The translations under genes were made by a program, and so were the position numbers. The notes below the pieces were generated by a model, which was not told the origin of the DNA, did no database searches, and saw only the letters and a list, made by a program, of their open reading frames with translations. From contig CM054120.1 in the NCBI GenBank assembly GCA_028673005.1, positions 71,535,533-71,599,532 on the forward strand: a DNA stretch of 64,000 nucleotides. Reading direction: 5' to 3'. The first letter of the stretch is position 1. Each line of letters starts with the position of its first letter. This document shows positions 62,765-64,000 of this stretch, piece by piece. The DNA comes from Tanypteryx hageni (Eukaryota; Arthropoda; Insecta; Odonata; Petaluridae).

Positions 62765-64000
62765 CGGGACCATTTCCGAGGAGTCACTTATCGGGATTTT
62801 TCCAAGAAGTTGAAATTGTATTTAGAGTGATTTGTGTGGTGATTTCTATCCAGGACATATGAATCGGTGCATTTAAAGCCGTCAAAAAGGAACCTGGGCG
62901 AATGCGGTTATTTGGGTAATTTTAACGTAATTTTATAATAACTAGAGCCGTCTAGGAAAATCGCGGGACCTGGTGCAATGTTTTCGCGCGGCGTCTCTTA
63001 CGCTGGGCTGATCATATTTAAACAAGGGAAAAACGGAAGGTTTACTGGAGTTTAATAGGAAAAATACGGGAGAAAACGGGATATCTTCTTTCTAAATTAT
63101 TGTTTTATGAAGGACGTTTTCAAATTTCAAAAATGTATAATTTTAATGGTTTATGGAATTCTGCTGATAGGATAAAACATTGCGGTTTGATTCCAGTTTT
63201 TTTCAAATACTTATTTTAATGTTTAAAGAATATAGTTTTAAATTTCCTTTCCCTATAACAAAAATAAAAAAGGGTTTGTTTGCGTCTTCCATGGAAATAA
63301 AATGTATTTCATAGTATATTTTCTGCTTTTATGATTTCTACCTTATTTTGTAGTAACTCATAAAATTCGTTGCATGGTATCATACATGCAGTAGTATAAA
63401 ATTGTAACCACAACATTGAAAGTTGTAATTTCTAGCTTGTTTCGCTCATCGGTCAGTTCAATTGATTAAAGAGAAACCTCGTTCTGTTTTTACATTATGA
63501 GTCGGCAACGCAAATCCAGTAACTTAAAACTTTAAAAAGTTCGCTCTTCTGTCCGTCAAACTCGACAAAAGAAAAAATAATGGTGCAATTTCCAATTGTT
63601 GATTTTGAGATCCATTTTAATTGATCATTTTCCGTTTGTTGGGGGACAAACGTTTTTAAAATAGAGAAGATATGGAAATTTAATTTCAGGGAACCGCTCT
63701 ACTTGTGTGTTGATGTTTGTCGGCAGTGCGCTCCTGGACTTCCTGACGACCGTATTGTTAATTTATTTCCTTTATTTTTATGTAACAGCCTTCTATTTTT
63801 TCCTCTCCCTCCGCCTTTTTCTTAATTTAATGCGTAGGGCGTTTCATTTCCTATGTTTTATAATGTGACATTAATTTCTTATACTCAATATATACAAATG
63901 AACAAATATTTTTAGACGTTCCGTCCTGTTTTATTGGTCAAGTATTCAATTTTCAGTAATTTTACCATCCAGGGTCAAGCGTCGAAAATTAAAAAAAATA

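Larger units (their letters stand above)
60538..64000. repeat. Array unit 7, partial (first 3463 bp)
   Basis: Truncated by the window end inside the AT-rich spacer. It carries the 23-bp insert (60997-61019) and the open form of the decayed exon. Variants match unit 5 up to about 61770 (for example GATTTACCGGG) and unit 6 from about 61925 (AAAATGCGTATATT, later GGGAACCGCTC and CCAGGGTCAAG), so it is a recombinant of the two types. A private 7-bp deletion lies near 61988. Confidence 0.97.

Noticed and set aside
1..64000. CRISPR-like array
   Set aside because: Repeats are 10 kb and 73 bp long with no regular short repeat-spacer pattern, and the sequence is eukaryotic in character.

Overview
The window is an uninterrupted head-to-tail tandem array. 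A unit of about 9.97 kb is repeated from one end to the other: the tail of one unit (1-321), six complete units (322-10291, 10292-20261, 20262-30235, 30236-40207, 40208-50559, 50560-60537) and the first 3.46 kb of a seventh (60538-64000). Unit boundaries are arbitrary, because no terminal inverted repeat, LTR or target-site duplication marks them; I cut at a recurring ACATTTTTATAAATC junction. Complete units measure 9970, 9970, 9974, 9972, 10352 and 9978 bp and look almost identical over most of their length.

The DNA is eukaryotic. It is AT-rich and gene-poor, and it contains no bacterial operons or long ORFs. It holds decayed pieces of several eukaryotic transposon classes: a ZMYM1-like hAT transposase, a probable Penelope-type reverse transcriptase fragment, a second hAT-like terminus, a tail resembling a non-LTR retroelement 3' end, and a tRNA-derived SINE-like sequence. 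An arthropod, probably an insect, is my best guess; the sequence alone does not fix the species.

Layout of one unit (unit 1 coordinates): AT-rich sequence (322-1174); a decayed copy of a small exon (1175-1443, minus); AT-rich sequence with two short hairpins (1444-2055); a GC-rich core with a 74-codon ORF starting with ATG (2056-2280, minus) and a promoter-like upstream region (2281-2530); about 1.6 kb of AT-rich spacer; an interrupted unrecognised reading frame joined to a hAT-like terminus (4201-4722, minus); spacer; a 73-bp direct duplication with hairpins (5467-5612); a hAT pseudogene (about 6064-7612, minus); a retroelement-like tail (8076-8162, plus); an RT-like fragment (8367-8603, minus); and about 1.7 kb of AT-rich spacer. 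All coding remnants lie on the minus strand. None is an intact transposase or RT. The only frame that looks preserved is the 74-codon ORF, which is identical in all seven visible units.

The variants between units are the informative part. Units 1 and 2 are close to each other, units 5-7 form another group, unit 3 alternates between the unit-2 and unit-4 types, and unit 7 switches from unit-5-like to unit-6-like near 61.8-61.9 kb. Two unit ends (1-321 and 50125-50559) keep a 435-bp SINE-bearing segment that the other five have lost between ACAT microhomologies. Unit 5 has lost one 73-bp subrepeat by recombination between the two copies. The hAT gene carries three stop codons shared by all six copies plus unit-specific lesions, so it died before the array expanded. 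This is how a macrosatellite-like array evolving by unequal exchange and gene conversion would look. No working multi-gene system can be demonstrated here.
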